Assembly (NCBI GenBank): GCA_900240875.1
Contig: OESE01000218.1
Coordinates: 310,001 to 374,000 of the forward strand
Reading direction: 5' to 3'
DNA length: 64,000 bases
Origin: Crithidia expoeki
Lineage: Eukaryota > Euglenozoa > Kinetoplastea > Trypanosomatida > Trypanosomatidae
Shown: piece after piece, positions 19,160-29,245 of the stretch
Layout: each line of letters begins with the position of its first letter
How positions within the stretch are numbered: the first letter of the stretch is position 1
Made by a program: the position numbers and the translations under genes
The notes under the pieces: generated by a model
What the model saw: only the letters and a program-made list of their open reading frames with translations
Database searches by the model: none
Told to the model about the DNA's origin: nothing

Positions 19160-22100
19160 CGGCGCCAATTGCCGGCTTGCGCCTGCACGCGTTGCGTCTC
19201 CTGCGGCTACTGTGCCATCCGGCCCTCGCGGACGCCGACCGACTGATAGGGGCACAATCAGTCCCGCTGGACATCTTCGACGCCCTCCTCCGCGCCGCCG
19301 AATTCAACCCATTGTCGCACACGGGCAACCTGGACGGCATGCACCAGGTACTCTCCCGTCTTTCCTTCAAAGTCGAGTCGGGGGCCATCACAAAACCGTT
19401 CGAGCGTGTCCTCATTGCCCGCACAGTTGTTGGCTTCCTCTACGTGAAGTTTACCGGGGCGTGGGAAGCGGCCTCGAAGATGTTGTGCTGGCTCGTGGCG
19501 CAGGAGGAGACATCTCCGTTGACCACGCAAACGTTGCAGAACGTCAACAACGATAACAAGGGGGACAGCAACAGCGACGAGGAAGAGGGGGATAGCGACA
19601 GGGAGATAGCGGGTTTGCAGCAAGGCAATTACCCCAACGGCAACGCCGCAGCGTCTTCCATATCTGTTCGCCACACGCGACTCGAGCCTGTTGTGTGGAA
19701 CACCGTCGTCTGCGTCTACGCGCGGTCGCTCATTCTCGGTGACGTGGTAGCCAGCACAACCGCAACAGCAGCCGCTGCAGCCGGAGAAACAGACACTCAA
19801 CCAACAGATGAAGAAGCGGAGCTCGCCCAGCTGCCGTGCCTGTACGAAATTCGGCTTACAGACCAACAGCGCCATTCTAAGGGAGAGCTGGTGAGCCGCG
19901 CCTTCTCCAGTGCGCAGTACAGCACCTCCTCCTTTACGCTTCTCGAGAGCACCACCGATGACTTCGAGGTGGTGCGGTGGGGACTACACTGGGCGGCGTC
20001 AGCCTCATCATCATACCAGTTGGGTAGTAACGAGGGTGCCCACAAGAAAGGTAGGGCGTTGGGGAGTGGCACCAGTAGCAGTCCCGCAGTTGCCGTACTG
20101 TACTCCACCTCCACTGATCGCTCCACTCTTGCGCAGACGTTCCTCTCCATCATGGAAGCAATGGTCAAAGCAAGCTCCGCCGTCGATCGCAAAGTGCGCC
20201 TGGTCGAGGATGTAGTGTTGGAGCTCGTTGCGGTGGAACGGAACCGCCACCCCAGCGGTATCGACGCGTCGCAGGTGCGTAAACTGGACCAACGGCTGGA
20301 GCTGGCAATGCGCGCATGTGCAGCGGCGCCGACCGGCGTGCTGACGACGCACCAACGCAAGCATCTGCCCGACGCCGTCCAGCACCAGATTGACGGCCGC
20401 AACGCTGAGCTGCAGGCAATCTTCCTTTCATATCTCTCCGAGGCCAACCCGCGGTTGCAGCGAGTAGCCCTAGACAACCTAAAGCGACTGCGCGTCGAAC
20501 CGTACAGCACCTACTACGCAAAGCTTACCCCGTACTGCGACTCAATGAAGACTCTCTTTACGTTTCTGAGCACCTTTCACGTAGAAAGCGACATACCGGC
20601 GCACGACCGCGTGTCCTACGTCTCGGCCGCGTTGTCGCTTGCCCTGCCGAAGCTGCTCACGAAAGTGTCAAAGGACAAGCTAAAGGACCAAGCGGTGCTG
20701 GGCCGCCGCGTGATGGGCTACCTGGAACACCTACCCCCGGTGCCCGCGCGCTGTGGAAGCAGTGGCGTTATAAAGGACCCACTTGCCGAAGTATTCGACC
20801 AACTGTTGCACCGGCTACTATCATTTGCAATACCCGTCTGGAGCGACACCGCTACCACTACGTCCATATCGTCCGCCTCGTCTCGCGAGGGCGGCGCGTA
20901 CGACTTCCTCACCAACGTCTGGGGGGAAATTGTGTACGGTGGTTGTGGGCGGCAGCAGCCGTCGATGCAGCAGGGCAGCGAGGGTGGGCGTCCCCGCACC
21001 GGCCCACATGGCACTCGCCATCTCGAGCGCCTCATGAAGCAACTCAGCAGCGCGCTGCGCCTCCTCGAGGCGATGCTGCATGCCGTCGGCCAGCGCTTTT
21101 CCGTCTACGTCCCAACCTGCCTACACGTGGCGCTGCAAGCGTATTTGGTGGCGTGCAAGCAGTGCCTGCGTCGCTCGGTAGACGCACTGGCGGCGTCGCT
21201 CCCGCCCACCGCTGAGAGTGCAAGCTCAAACCCGGAGGATGAGCGCGTGCGGCGTTGGGTGACCTTTCTGAACCGTTCCCTTGCCAGTAGCACCTTGTCG
21301 ACCGCCCTCTCGCACGTTCGCCGCGCCGCCGTCTCGATCGTGGCGCTGCTATCCGAGCAGTTCCCAGAGGAGGTTATGGAGACTATTCGCGGCAAGGACA
21401 ACTTGAGCAGCAACGATAGCTACAGGAACAGTAACACGCATGTTTCGTCACCCCAACTTTTCACCGACTACCTGCAGGCATTGTTTGACAACTCGAAAGG
21501 CACCACGCTGGACGGCGCGAGCGGCATGCGGAGCGCGCCGTCAGCCAAGAGCTCCGTGACGCCCATGTTGCGATTGCTCATGGCGTGGGTCCGCAGCCCA
21601 GTTCTCCTTCCCCTCTTCCCGGCCTTCGCCAACGTTGTCGTTGGCACGCTAGATGAAGTGTTCGCCGTCAACTCGGCCTCCACGTCCGTGCACAAAGCCT
21701 CTACCCAGGCCGTGTACGACGGTCTACGCTGTGTGTCCGAGATGCTGAGCTGCGCCGACGAGCCGGTTGAAGAACTGCCACAACTGGTCGATACTGCGAA
21801 CACAAAGTCTCTGAAACAACCCCCCACGCCGCTCAAACGCGCCGTTGCTACCACCACCACCACCTTCCGCGAGTGCTTCCTGAAGCAGCACATCGTCGGC
21901 GTCTTCACCGCGCTCTACAACCTGTTGACATCAGGCGCCGCCCGTGAGGAGGCCCAAATCACCACTGCCGGTGCTTCAGTCACCGGATTAATAAAGGGAA
22001 GCAGTAGTAGTACGGTCAACGAGGTGGAGGAAGAAGGCGAAAGAGAGGCAGCAACTTCCACAGTGATCCGACCACAAGGGCAACAGCGGCAGCGACGTCC

Positions 22101-25100
22101 TCCGTCCTCGAAACCGTCGAAATGGCACGACGGAAAGCGGCGACCGGCGTCCATCATGTCGCTCAGCATCCCCATGTGGCGTGTGGTGATGCACACCGTC
22201 TCACAACTGACTCAATTTCTGCGTACAGACGCCCCAGCAACAACAAAAACGTCGCCGTCCTCGCTGGTGAGTATGATCAGCCGCCTACTGGAACTCGCGC
22301 TGAAGATGATCGCGCACCCCGTCTGCATGACGGACGCATCCACAGCGCAGATGGTCACCGGCGTGACGCTGACGCTGATGGAGCGGGCGCCGACGATCAC
22401 CTACCGCGAGCACTGGCAGCCTCTCGTGCGACTCTTCAACGTCGTGCCAAACCCACAGGCCCGACACTCGCTCTGCGCTATCCTGTCGGTCGCAGTGGAG
22501 AAGCTGCCAATACCGGAGCGGCAGCGCCACGGAGACGTCACCAAGGATGACGCAGCTGAAGCAAAGTGGTTTCGTCGGCAACTCTCCGCCACAGCCCGTG
22601 CTGTCCGCTGCCTCAACAGCTTTGAAGATGAGGAGACGTTCGACCGCTACGATTTTGAACTACGCTATCACACCCTGCACTCTCTGCACGACTTTTTTAC
22701 CCACTTTGGCAACTACGCCGCACTGCAACGTGGCCGTAACCACCATAACTACAACAGCAACAGCAGCGCGGTCCGCAAGGAGCGGGTGTACGAGGGAGCG
22801 GAGGACGTGCAGCTGCCGTTGGACAAGGATTACGCACCAGTGTTGGCGCCAGAGGCAGTGGCCGTGCTGGCTGCGAACGTTATGTTCTTTCTACGCGACC
22901 CAGAGCAAACAATCCGTGCACTGGTCCTTCCGCTGCTGCAGTCGATGGTGCGCTACACCTCACTGGGCGGTCAGCGTCCTGCTGGATCACCCGACGGACG
23001 GGACAACAGCGCACACGCGAAGCGTCGCGCAACAGCAGCAGCAGCGACAAACGCTACCACTCCCGCCACCAACAACAACGAGTCGGGTACGCAATCTGCA
23101 GAGCAGGACACTGGTGCGCTTGTTTCCCGACAAACCTACCGCACGCAGCTGTTGGAGACCACACTGCGCCACGAAGTTCTAAGTTCGCTGCGGCGCGGTG
23201 TTGTGGCGAAGGATGTGCACATACGCTGCGCCCACATGCAGGCCCTTGAAGGATTTGCACGGTACTTCAGCGCGGAGTTTCCCAGCTTTGCCCTACTTTA
23301 CTCGCCGAACACAGAGCTGAACTTCTACGCCAATGTAGGCCACGTGCAGCACCGGTGCCGCCTGCACGCTCTCGCGCTGCTGCGCCAGCACGCAGCCGAG
23401 ATGCACGTGCGTGACGTGCTGCGCGTTTTCGTGCCCTTCGCCATGAGTGCTGTGAAGGACTTTGCCGAAGGCAAGCGCAACCAGGCAAACCTAACGGAGG
23501 GCCGCGCGCGCGGGTACTGCGACGCGGTGCTGCTCACCATCAGCTCCATCGCGGCTCGTCTGCCGTGGACGGCCTACTATCGTGTGCTTTCCCTCTTTTT
23601 GTCCAACGCCAGCGCTAACGCAAACTTGCGGTCCACGATGCTGCGCGGTGTGGTGCAGGTGCTCAACACGTTCCACTTTTTGCAGGACAACGAAGAGGAG
23701 AACGCGGATAATGAAGTGGAGGAGGTCGGCAACGACGACGAAGAGGAGGTGAACGACGCCGATGACGTGGTGCGGGCTGACCTGACAGCGAAACAGCGCG
23801 AGTTCCGCCACGCCAAGGTGATGCGGGTGCTCGAGGTTGACGTACTGCCGCAACTCTACAGCTACCTAGGCGACAAGGAGTCTAAGTCAATCTCTGGAAA
23901 AGTGGCGGTGAACCAGCACAGCATCACCACGGTGCGCCGCGAGATGCAGCGCGAGGACGCCGCGTCGGCGCAGATGAAGAACGCGTTACTGCAGCTGCCC
24001 GTTGCCATTGCCATCACGAAGATCGTGAAACACTTCCCGGAGGACCACTTCAACGTCCATGTGGACCACCTGTTGGATGAGCTCATCAAAAAGCTACGTA
24101 CGAAGAACGACAAGCACCGCGAAAGCGCACGCCGTATTCTTGGAGCGATGCTGCAGGAGACGGGCCCATCGAAGCTGAAGTTTGTCGTAACGAAGCTAAA
24201 GGACAACTTGGTGCATGGCTACCAGCTACACGTACTCGGCTACACTATCGTCACACTGCTCTACCAGCTCTACGAGCCGAACAGCCAACTGCTGCACTCT
24301 CGTTCGTCAAAGCCGGCTGCTGCCCACGCAGGAAGCTCGCATGCGCACGGCACCGCCCACGACCCTCTTCAAGAAGTACTTGAAGAAACAAAGAAGAAAA
24401 AGACAAAGCAAGTGAATGGTGAGGAGGGCGTGGTGCAGGCTCCTCAGTTGCGCAGCGCACGGCTGGATCGGAGCACCGTGGATGCAGAAGACGAAGGAAA
24501 TCAAGCGACTACCACTGCCGCTACTACTGTGGTGGATGAGGATACGGTGGTGGAACAGGCCGAGGAGGCTCTCCTGCGCGAGCTTGGCACCTCAACGCAC
24601 GCCCAGTTTGACTATCAGTACGGCGTCGAGTGCCTCACCGAGGTGCTGGAGGACCTCTTGCTGATCTTCTTGGACGACTACCTGGGTGAGGTGGCAGTTC
24701 AAAAGGAGCAAGTAGAGATGATGAGCACCATGGTGGAGGTGAAGCGCAGCCGCGCACTGCAGGGCTTTGCCTTTCTGGGTAAGCACTGCGACGCCGCCAC
24801 GGTGATGGAAGCCTTTCTGCAGCGCATCACGTGGGTGCTCACGCCGCCCTCTGACAACGTTGTTAGCGCTGGCGAGTTGCACGGCAGCGCTCGTGCGCGT
24901 GCGTTGCTGATGCAGGAGGTGAAAAACAAGTACCTCACGGTAGGTAAGGGCGGGAGCGTCGACTTGGCCTTCGTGAACAAAGTGCGCCTGCTCGCCGTGC
25001 GGGTGGCGCGGTCGCTTATGACAAACCCAACTATGTCCGTCGAGAAGTCGTTCGACCAAGTGCGCCGCCTCCTCGAGCAGCACAACCGCACGCGCGAGGA

Positions 25101-28100
25101 GAAGGTGAGGGCCTTCGAAGCGAAGGACGGCACCCGGCGCATTCGCGGCAACGCGCACCTCATCTTGCACAAGGCGGATCGCCAAAGCCGCAAGGAGCAG
25201 CTCGACCAGAACTTCCTCGTCGCGCCGGTGCCGGAGCGGGTGGACGTCGACTTCAGCGCGCACACCGTTCTGGCGACGCAACAGAAGCAGAAGCTGCGCG
25301 TGTACCGCGGCCGCTACGGCAAGGAAGTGAAGGAGGCAGCAAAGAACTTTTACCGCGAAGATCCAGTGACGGCGGTGGTGCTGGACACGGTGGACGAGTT
25401 TCTGCTAAAGTTCCTTTTAAGCGTTTTGAAGCAAGTCTTGGGAATTGGCAAGGAGAAGCACTACTCCAAGGCCGCCATGAAACTGGACATGTTGCGTCAC
25501 CACCGTGAACAACAGAAGAGGGAACAAGCAGGTGACAAGGACAAGGACGAGGAGAGCAAAGACGGTGCCGAAGTGGTAGAAGATCACGAGGAGGAGGAAA
25601 ACGACAACGAGCACCTCAACGACGTTGGCGACGGCAACTATGAAAACACAGAGAATGAAGAGGAAGAGGGCGAAGAAGATGTGGCTGAGACTGTCGGTCT
25701 CGAAAATGACGCCGGCGACGAGGCCGGCCTCGCCGCCTTCGCCGAAGCACAAACTGTTGCTGAAGGCGAAGCCAGCGTCTTCTCTTCCGCCAATCCCCGC
25801 AAAACGGCAGCAAATAACAAAAGCGGTAATAGCAGCTCGACCGCCGCGACTCTTCTGGCGCCTGGCAGCGACCTCACCGTCACCTTCACCCGCGAGCACC
25901 GCGGCCTGCTGGAGCGGCTCGTGCCAGCGGTGCTAACGTGCCTGCAGGGCGAGGGCAGCGACGCCGTGGTGGCGAATGCACTGGACTGCCTGCTCGCTCT
26001 CGTCTCCCTCCGCCCACCCCTCAACGCAATCAACGACCTGCAAAAAGAACTGTTTGCCACGGTCACGAGCTTCATCGAACGCGGTTCCGTGATCAAGCTG
26101 CGCGCCATCCGCCTAACTGCAGCTATGGTGGCGCACCAGAAGTGCGTCGTGTCAGAAGCAAACGCCGTGCAGCTTGTGAAGCTCGTTCGCACGGAGGTTT
26201 TGGAGCGCAATGAGTTCATGCCCGTTTCCCTCAGCCTCCTCTACGCCGTATTAGGCAAACACGTACACATCGCCGAGGTCTACGACTTGATGGACGTCAT
26301 CACGGAGCTACTGCTGCACTGGAGTGCGCGCCGGGTGATTCGCCGCCGCTGCATCCTCATCCTAACCCGCTTTTTGCTGGAGTACCGTCTCACTCCCGAG
26401 AAGTTCAAGTCCCACATCGACATGTACTGCCGCAACCTCGACTACCCCGAGCTGACGGGCCGGACGGCACTGCTGGAACTGCTGGATGCGCTCATCGTGC
26501 GCCTGCCGGCCGTCATCCTGCGCGACGAGGCCCCTGTACTGCTTGTCCCGCTCGCCGCAACTGTGACGGGTAGTGAGTGGATGGAATGCCGCCGGCAGGG
26601 CGGGACGGTGCTGCAGCACCTCGCCCGTTACGCCGGCGTGGATGTCCTGGTGCCGGTGCTCTCGGCGTGGATGAAAGATGGGCAGCCGCGTGCGACGCGC
26701 AGTATGGCTGTGCAGACATGGGCCACGATCCTGCCCGCTCTCGCGGAGTTCTACGAGCTCGACAACCAGGACGACGACGAAGACCGGGACGAAGACGCGA
26801 AAGCGCAAAACCGCGACGCCTTTGAAGCGTGCTGTGCGTGGTCGGTCGAGGCGGTGCTGGACGGATGCCTCTACAACCAGCTCATTGCCTCTGGTCGCAA
26901 CAAAAAGCTTGACCAGCTGTCCGCGAAGGCGAAGGAGAAAGTAGAACTGGATGGTTGGGCGTACATTTTCTACAGCCTGCGTGCTGCCGAGTCGATGCTT
27001 AAGGCGCTTCCGGAGGAGTTGTATCCGCTACTGGCGCCGCGCCTGCTACCGCACATCAAAGACACGCTGATGGTGCACACCCACCCCTGGGTACGTGCGG
27101 CAGCCACGCGCATCCTGTGCCACTACCTCTACACCTTCGTGGAGCGTCGCTGCCACTACTTGCAAGAGGATGTGTGGCAGCAGCTTACCAACCGGCACGA
27201 CAACTCGGCCGAGTCGAACGCCGCCGTCACAAGCCCTGTCGGCGAAAACGACAGTAAGGCTCTTTTGTACGTCTACAACCCAGCGACTGCGGTTGGAAGA
27301 AATACTAAGAGTGCCGTGTCGGGTGCGATGCAGACACTGCAGACACTCGCCAGTATGCTGAAACGTGTGCTGGGTCTCGTAAGCGCATCAGATGTAACGA
27401 TGGAGATGTACAACGCCCACCGCGCCATCGCCGACCCGGCCCGTGGCGAGCTGCTAAAGATCGCCGTCTACGTGCTGCGCGCCATGGCAGCCGTCGCCCT
27501 CTTTGCCCTCACCCAAACGTACGTCGTTGCCACATCGTCATCGTCATCGGCGCAGACGCAGCGCCGCCTGCGATCCTACAAAGACGTTCAGCAGCGCATT
27601 CTCACGACCTACGTGGCCTTGCAGCGCCAGCTGCACTCACTCATCATACCGGTGGTGCAGCAGAACAGCGTGGTGAACTACATGGTGCGCAGTGCGACCC
27701 TGCTGCAGCTGCTGGGTGGATGGATCTCTGTCCTGCCGCACGAAATGAGGGACGAAGAGAACGCGGAGGAGGGTGCAAGGGACGAGCCGATGCAGCTACA
27801 CGACATTTACAATGCGCAGGTGCGCTGGATGACGCAACACTTGCTCTGCCCCACCACTTTGTTGCAACAGTGCGCCCTGCCGCTGCTCGGGCTGGGGCTA
27901 CGTGCGAAGCCCATCTCGGAGAAGATCGCCCTCATTGCCTACCAGGTGACGACGGTGGTGGAGCAGCAGCTAGAGGAACGCCGTAGCGAGCTGACCACCC
28001 CAGTTTCCATGCAGGCATCTGTCACTGTCAACGCTGACGAGTTAACCGTCGGCAGGAAGCGCAAGCGCAGCAACGGTAAGAAGGACGCTGCAACGGTTGA

Positions 28101-28287
28101 CATGGACAGTAGCGACGGCATCCCCTTGGATGACGTGCTTGTGTCCCTCAAGACGCAGCTCGCGAGCATTCACGACGCGCGCCGTGATCAGCAAGTGGCA
28201 CAAAACACAAAGAAGGCGTTGAAGCGGAGTCGGCGTCAGATGGAGTTGGAGAACAAGCAACTGGGGTACAGAGGTCGCCAGTCATAG
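19042..28287 (+). CDS. UTP20: UTP20, middle and C-terminal part (3,081 residues, frame -1 to the preceding part)
   Basis: This carries the rest of UTP20. From the first residues on it reads as HEAT-like helices (L-x2-L-x2-L-L patterns). A region near nucleotides 24030-24270 matches the most conserved part of the family: L-L-D-E-L-I-K-K-L-R, then R-E-S-A-R-R-I-L, then V-H-G-Y-Q-L-H-V-L-G-Y-T. A following block (about 24620-24790) with L-L-I-F-L-D-D-Y-L-G-E-V-A and R-S-R-A-L-Q-G also fits the family. Long acidic insertions occur near 23690-23770 and 25500-25690. Basic runs such as R-K-R-K-R-S near the C-terminus suit a nucleolar protein. With the 5' part the product would be about 4,280 residues, against about 2,500-2,800 in yeast and human. 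The ATG at 19042 is only the first ATG in this frame; I think it is not a real start but lies just at the junction. The open frame reaches back to about 18985 without an ATG. Confidence 0.85.
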   Translation: MSGEEFLPARTHAAVRTLHAALPASLHAPFVQHVLLECLTAPIAGLRLHALRLLRLLCHPALADADRLIGAQSVPLDIFDALLRAAEFNPLSHTGNLDGMHQVLSRLSFKVESGAITKPFERVLIARTVVGFLYVKFTGAWEAASKMLCWLVAQEETSPLTTQTLQNVNNDNKGDSNSDEEEGDSDREIAGLQQGNYPNGNAAASSISVRHTRLEPVVWNTVVCVYARSLILGDVVASTTATAAAAAGETDTQPTDEEAELAQLPCLYEIRLTDQQRHSKGELVSRAFSSAQYSTSSFTLLESTTDDFEVVRWGLHWAASASSSYQLGSNEGAHKKGRALGSGTSSSPAVAVLYSTSTDRSTLAQTFLSIMEAMVKASSAVDRKVRLVEDVVLELVAVERNRHPSGIDASQVRKLDQRLELAMRACAAAPTGVLTTHQRKHLPDAVQHQIDGRNAELQAIFLSYLSEANPRLQRVALDNLKRLRVEPYSTYYAKLTPYCDSMKTLFTFLSTFHVESDIPAHDRVSYVSAALSLALPKLLTKVSKDKLKDQAVLGRRVMGYLEHLPPVPARCGSSGVIKDPLAEVFDQLLHRLLSFAIPVWSDTATTTSISSASSREGGAYDFLTNVWGEIVYGGCGRQQPSMQQGSEGGRPRTGPHGTRHLERLMKQLSSALRLLEAMLHAVGQRFSVYVPTCLHVALQAYLVACKQCLRRSVDALAASLPPTAESASSNPEDERVRRWVTFLNRSLASSTLSTALSHVRRAAVSIVALLSEQFPEEVMETIRGKDNLSSNDSYRNSNTHVSSPQLFTDYLQALFDNSKGTTLDGASGMRSAPSAKSSVTPMLRLLMAWVRSPVLLPLFPAFANVVVGTLDEVFAVNSASTSVHKASTQAVYDGLRCVSEMLSCADEPVEELPQLVDTANTKSLKQPPTPLKRAVATTTTTFRECFLKQHIVGVFTALYNLLTSGAAREEAQITTAGASVTGLIKGSSSSTVNEVEEEGEREAATSTVIRPQGQQRQRRPPSSKPSKWHDGKRRPASIMSLSIPMWRVVMHTVSQLTQFLRTDAPATTKTSPSSLVSMISRLLELALKMIAHPVCMTDASTAQMVTGVTLTLMERAPTITYREHWQPLVRLFNVVPNPQARHSLCAILSVAVEKLPIPERQRHGDVTKDDAAEAKWFRRQLSATARAVRCLNSFEDEETFDRYDFELRYHTLHSLHDFFTHFGNYAALQRGRNHHNYNSNSSAVRKERVYEGAEDVQLPLDKDYAPVLAPEAVAVLAANVMFFLRDPEQTIRALVLPLLQSMVRYTSLGGQRPAGSPDGRDNSAHAKRRATAAAATNATTPATNNNESGTQSAEQDTGALVSRQTYRTQLLETTLRHEVLSSLRRGVVAKDVHIRCAHMQALEGFARYFSAEFPSFALLYSPNTELNFYANVGHVQHRCRLHALALLRQHAAEMHVRDVLRVFVPFAMSAVKDFAEGKRNQANLTEGRARGYCDAVLLTISSIAARLPWTAYYRVLSLFLSNASANANLRSTMLRGVVQVLNTFHFLQDNEEENADNEVEEVGNDDEEEVNDADDVVRADLTAKQREFRHAKVMRVLEVDVLPQLYSYLGDKESKSISGKVAVNQHSITTVRREMQREDAASAQMKNALLQLPVAIAITKIVKHFPEDHFNVHVDHLLDELIKKLRTKNDKHRESARRILGAMLQETGPSKLKFVVTKLKDNLVHGYQLHVLGYTIVTLLYQLYEPNSQLLHSRSSKPAAAHAGSSHAHGTAHDPLQEVLEETKKKKTKQVNGEEGVVQAPQLRSARLDRSTVDAEDEGNQATTTAATTVVDEDTVVEQAEEALLRELGTSTHAQFDYQYGVECLTEVLEDLLLIFLDDYLGEVAVQKEQVEMMSTMVEVKRSRALQGFAFLGKHCDAATVMEAFLQRITWVLTPPSDNVVSAGELHGSARARALLMQEVKNKYLTVGKGGSVDLAFVNKVRLLAVRVARSLMTNPTMSVEKSFDQVRRLLEQHNRTREEKVRAFEAKDGTRRIRGNAHLILHKADRQSRKEQLDQNFLVAPVPERVDVDFSAHTVLATQQKQKLRVYRGRYGKEVKEAAKNFYREDPVTAVVLDTVDEFLLKFLLSVLKQVLGIGKEKHYSKAAMKLDMLRHHREQQKREQAGDKDKDEESKDGAEVVEDHEEEENDNEHLNDVGDGNYENTENEEEEGEEDVAETVGLENDAGDEAGLAAFAEAQTVAEGEASVFSSANPRKTAANNKSGNSSSTAATLLAPGSDLTVTFTREHRGLLERLVPAVLTCLQGEGSDAVVANALDCLLALVSLRPPLNAINDLQKELFATVTSFIERGSVIKLRAIRLTAAMVAHQKCVVSEANAVQLVKLVRTEVLERNEFMPVSLSLLYAVLGKHVHIAEVYDLMDVITELLLHWSARRVIRRRCILILTRFLLEYRLTPEKFKSHIDMYCRNLDYPELTGRTALLELLDALIVRLPAVILRDEAPVLLVPLAATVTGSEWMECRRQGGTVLQHLARYAGVDVLVPVLSAWMKDGQPRATRSMAVQTWATILPALAEFYELDNQDDDEDRDEDAKAQNRDAFEACCAWSVEAVLDGCLYNQLIASGRNKKLDQLSAKAKEKVELDGWAYIFYSLRAAESMLKALPEELYPLLAPRLLPHIKDTLMVHTHPWVRAAATRILCHYLYTFVERRCHYLQEDVWQQLTNRHDNSAESNAAVTSPVGENDSKALLYVYNPATAVGRNTKSAVSGAMQTLQTLASMLKRVLGLVSASDVTMEMYNAHRAIADPARGELLKIAVYVLRAMAAVALFALTQTYVVATSSSSSAQTQRRLRSYKDVQQRILTTYVALQRQLHSLIIPVVQQNSVVNYMVRSATLLQLLGGWISVLPHEMRDEENAEEGARDEPMQLHDIYNAQVRWMTQHLLCPTTLLQQCALPLLGLGLRAKPISEKIALIAYQVTTVVEQQLEERRSELTTPVSMQASVTVNADELTVGRKRKRSNGKKDAATVDMDSSDGIPLDDVLVSLKTQLASIHDARRDQQVAQNTKKALKRSRRQMELENKQLGYRGRQS

Positions 28288-29245
28288 CCCGTCGTCACCG
28301 AAGGGTCGCGGCAGTCCACCGGTAGCGAGGAAAAGGAATTCCTATAGTGCAATGATCTCGCACTGCCGAAGCGTGTGAGGAAAAGTTCAGTAGTATCCAA
28401 AGTATTATAATGTTTATTTAGATGTTTGGTCGTATATATAATTCCGGTAGCTGTTCGTTCGTATTGTTGGATGAGCTCTCTCACGTTTCTGCTGCCAAAG
28501 CGGTTGGTCACGTTTGCTTTGATCTACGGTTTTCGTTGTTAACGTTTAATGGACGGGATAACAACTCGGATTTTTGTTGTTCTTAATTTGCTTCATAACA
28601 CCCGTATAATGAACACCTAAGTACACCCCAAACAAGCAACATTGATCGCAATCCACGAACGAATCCGAAAAGAGAATCTCGTTAGAAGACGAGGGTGCAC
28701 TGCAGCACTCGCAAGTTAAGCTGACTGCTGGCATGGAAACGTTCCGAAATTGCCCTATTCAAAGCCCCGTGCGTTCCCGATAAACGAAGCAACGTGTGTA
28801 CGTTAAGAACTACATTTTGTCCTCCACAAGCCTCCGCCTCTTTCTTCTATTTAAATGTTTCTCGTACTACCAATCAGTGAACTGTAAACGAAGGTTGATA
28901 AACCGAAAACCCTGCATGCTGTGGTATCGTTGGCGAGCGCCTTTTTCTCCCTTTGCGCACCTTCAATTCCCTTTACTTCTCATTTAGACGGTTGGGCTTT
29001 TTTGTACCCTGCCCAAGTTGACCTCCTAACTTTCACCATCCGCCGCGCAACTTCGCATTTGAGACACGACGAACGTACCCAAACACGTGCTGTGCCTTAC
29101 ATGTGGGCCTGTGTAGCTGCCAAGTTTTCTTCACTTTTTTTTTAATCTACGTGGTCCCGTAAGCTGCAACTGGTTTCAGTTTGCTTTTCCGTTGCGCTGG
29201 GTTTTGTTTTTCCTTTCGCTTCTACTCTTATTTTTACCGTTCATC
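28288..29245 (+). other. Intergenic region with splice acceptors
   Basis: No gene is visible. A tract at about 28941-28985 ends in AG at 28986-28987, and a second candidate acceptor, GTTTCAG, ends at 29179. If the first is used, the leader would contain an upstream ATG at 29101 opening a 14-codon frame; the second avoids it. Confidence 0.45.

Noticed and set aside
18612-19556. 314-codon + frame covering the UTP20 frameshift junction
   Set aside because: Pro/Arg/Ser/Cys-rich shadow in the third frame. It contains no HEAT pattern and does not bridge the two real frames.
24592-25281. 229-codon minus-strand frame opposite UTP20
   Set aside because: Antisense shadow of a GC-rich gene; no motif, and all other genes are on the + strand. 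The same applies to minus frames at 5901-6566, 15698-16324 and 30211-30972.
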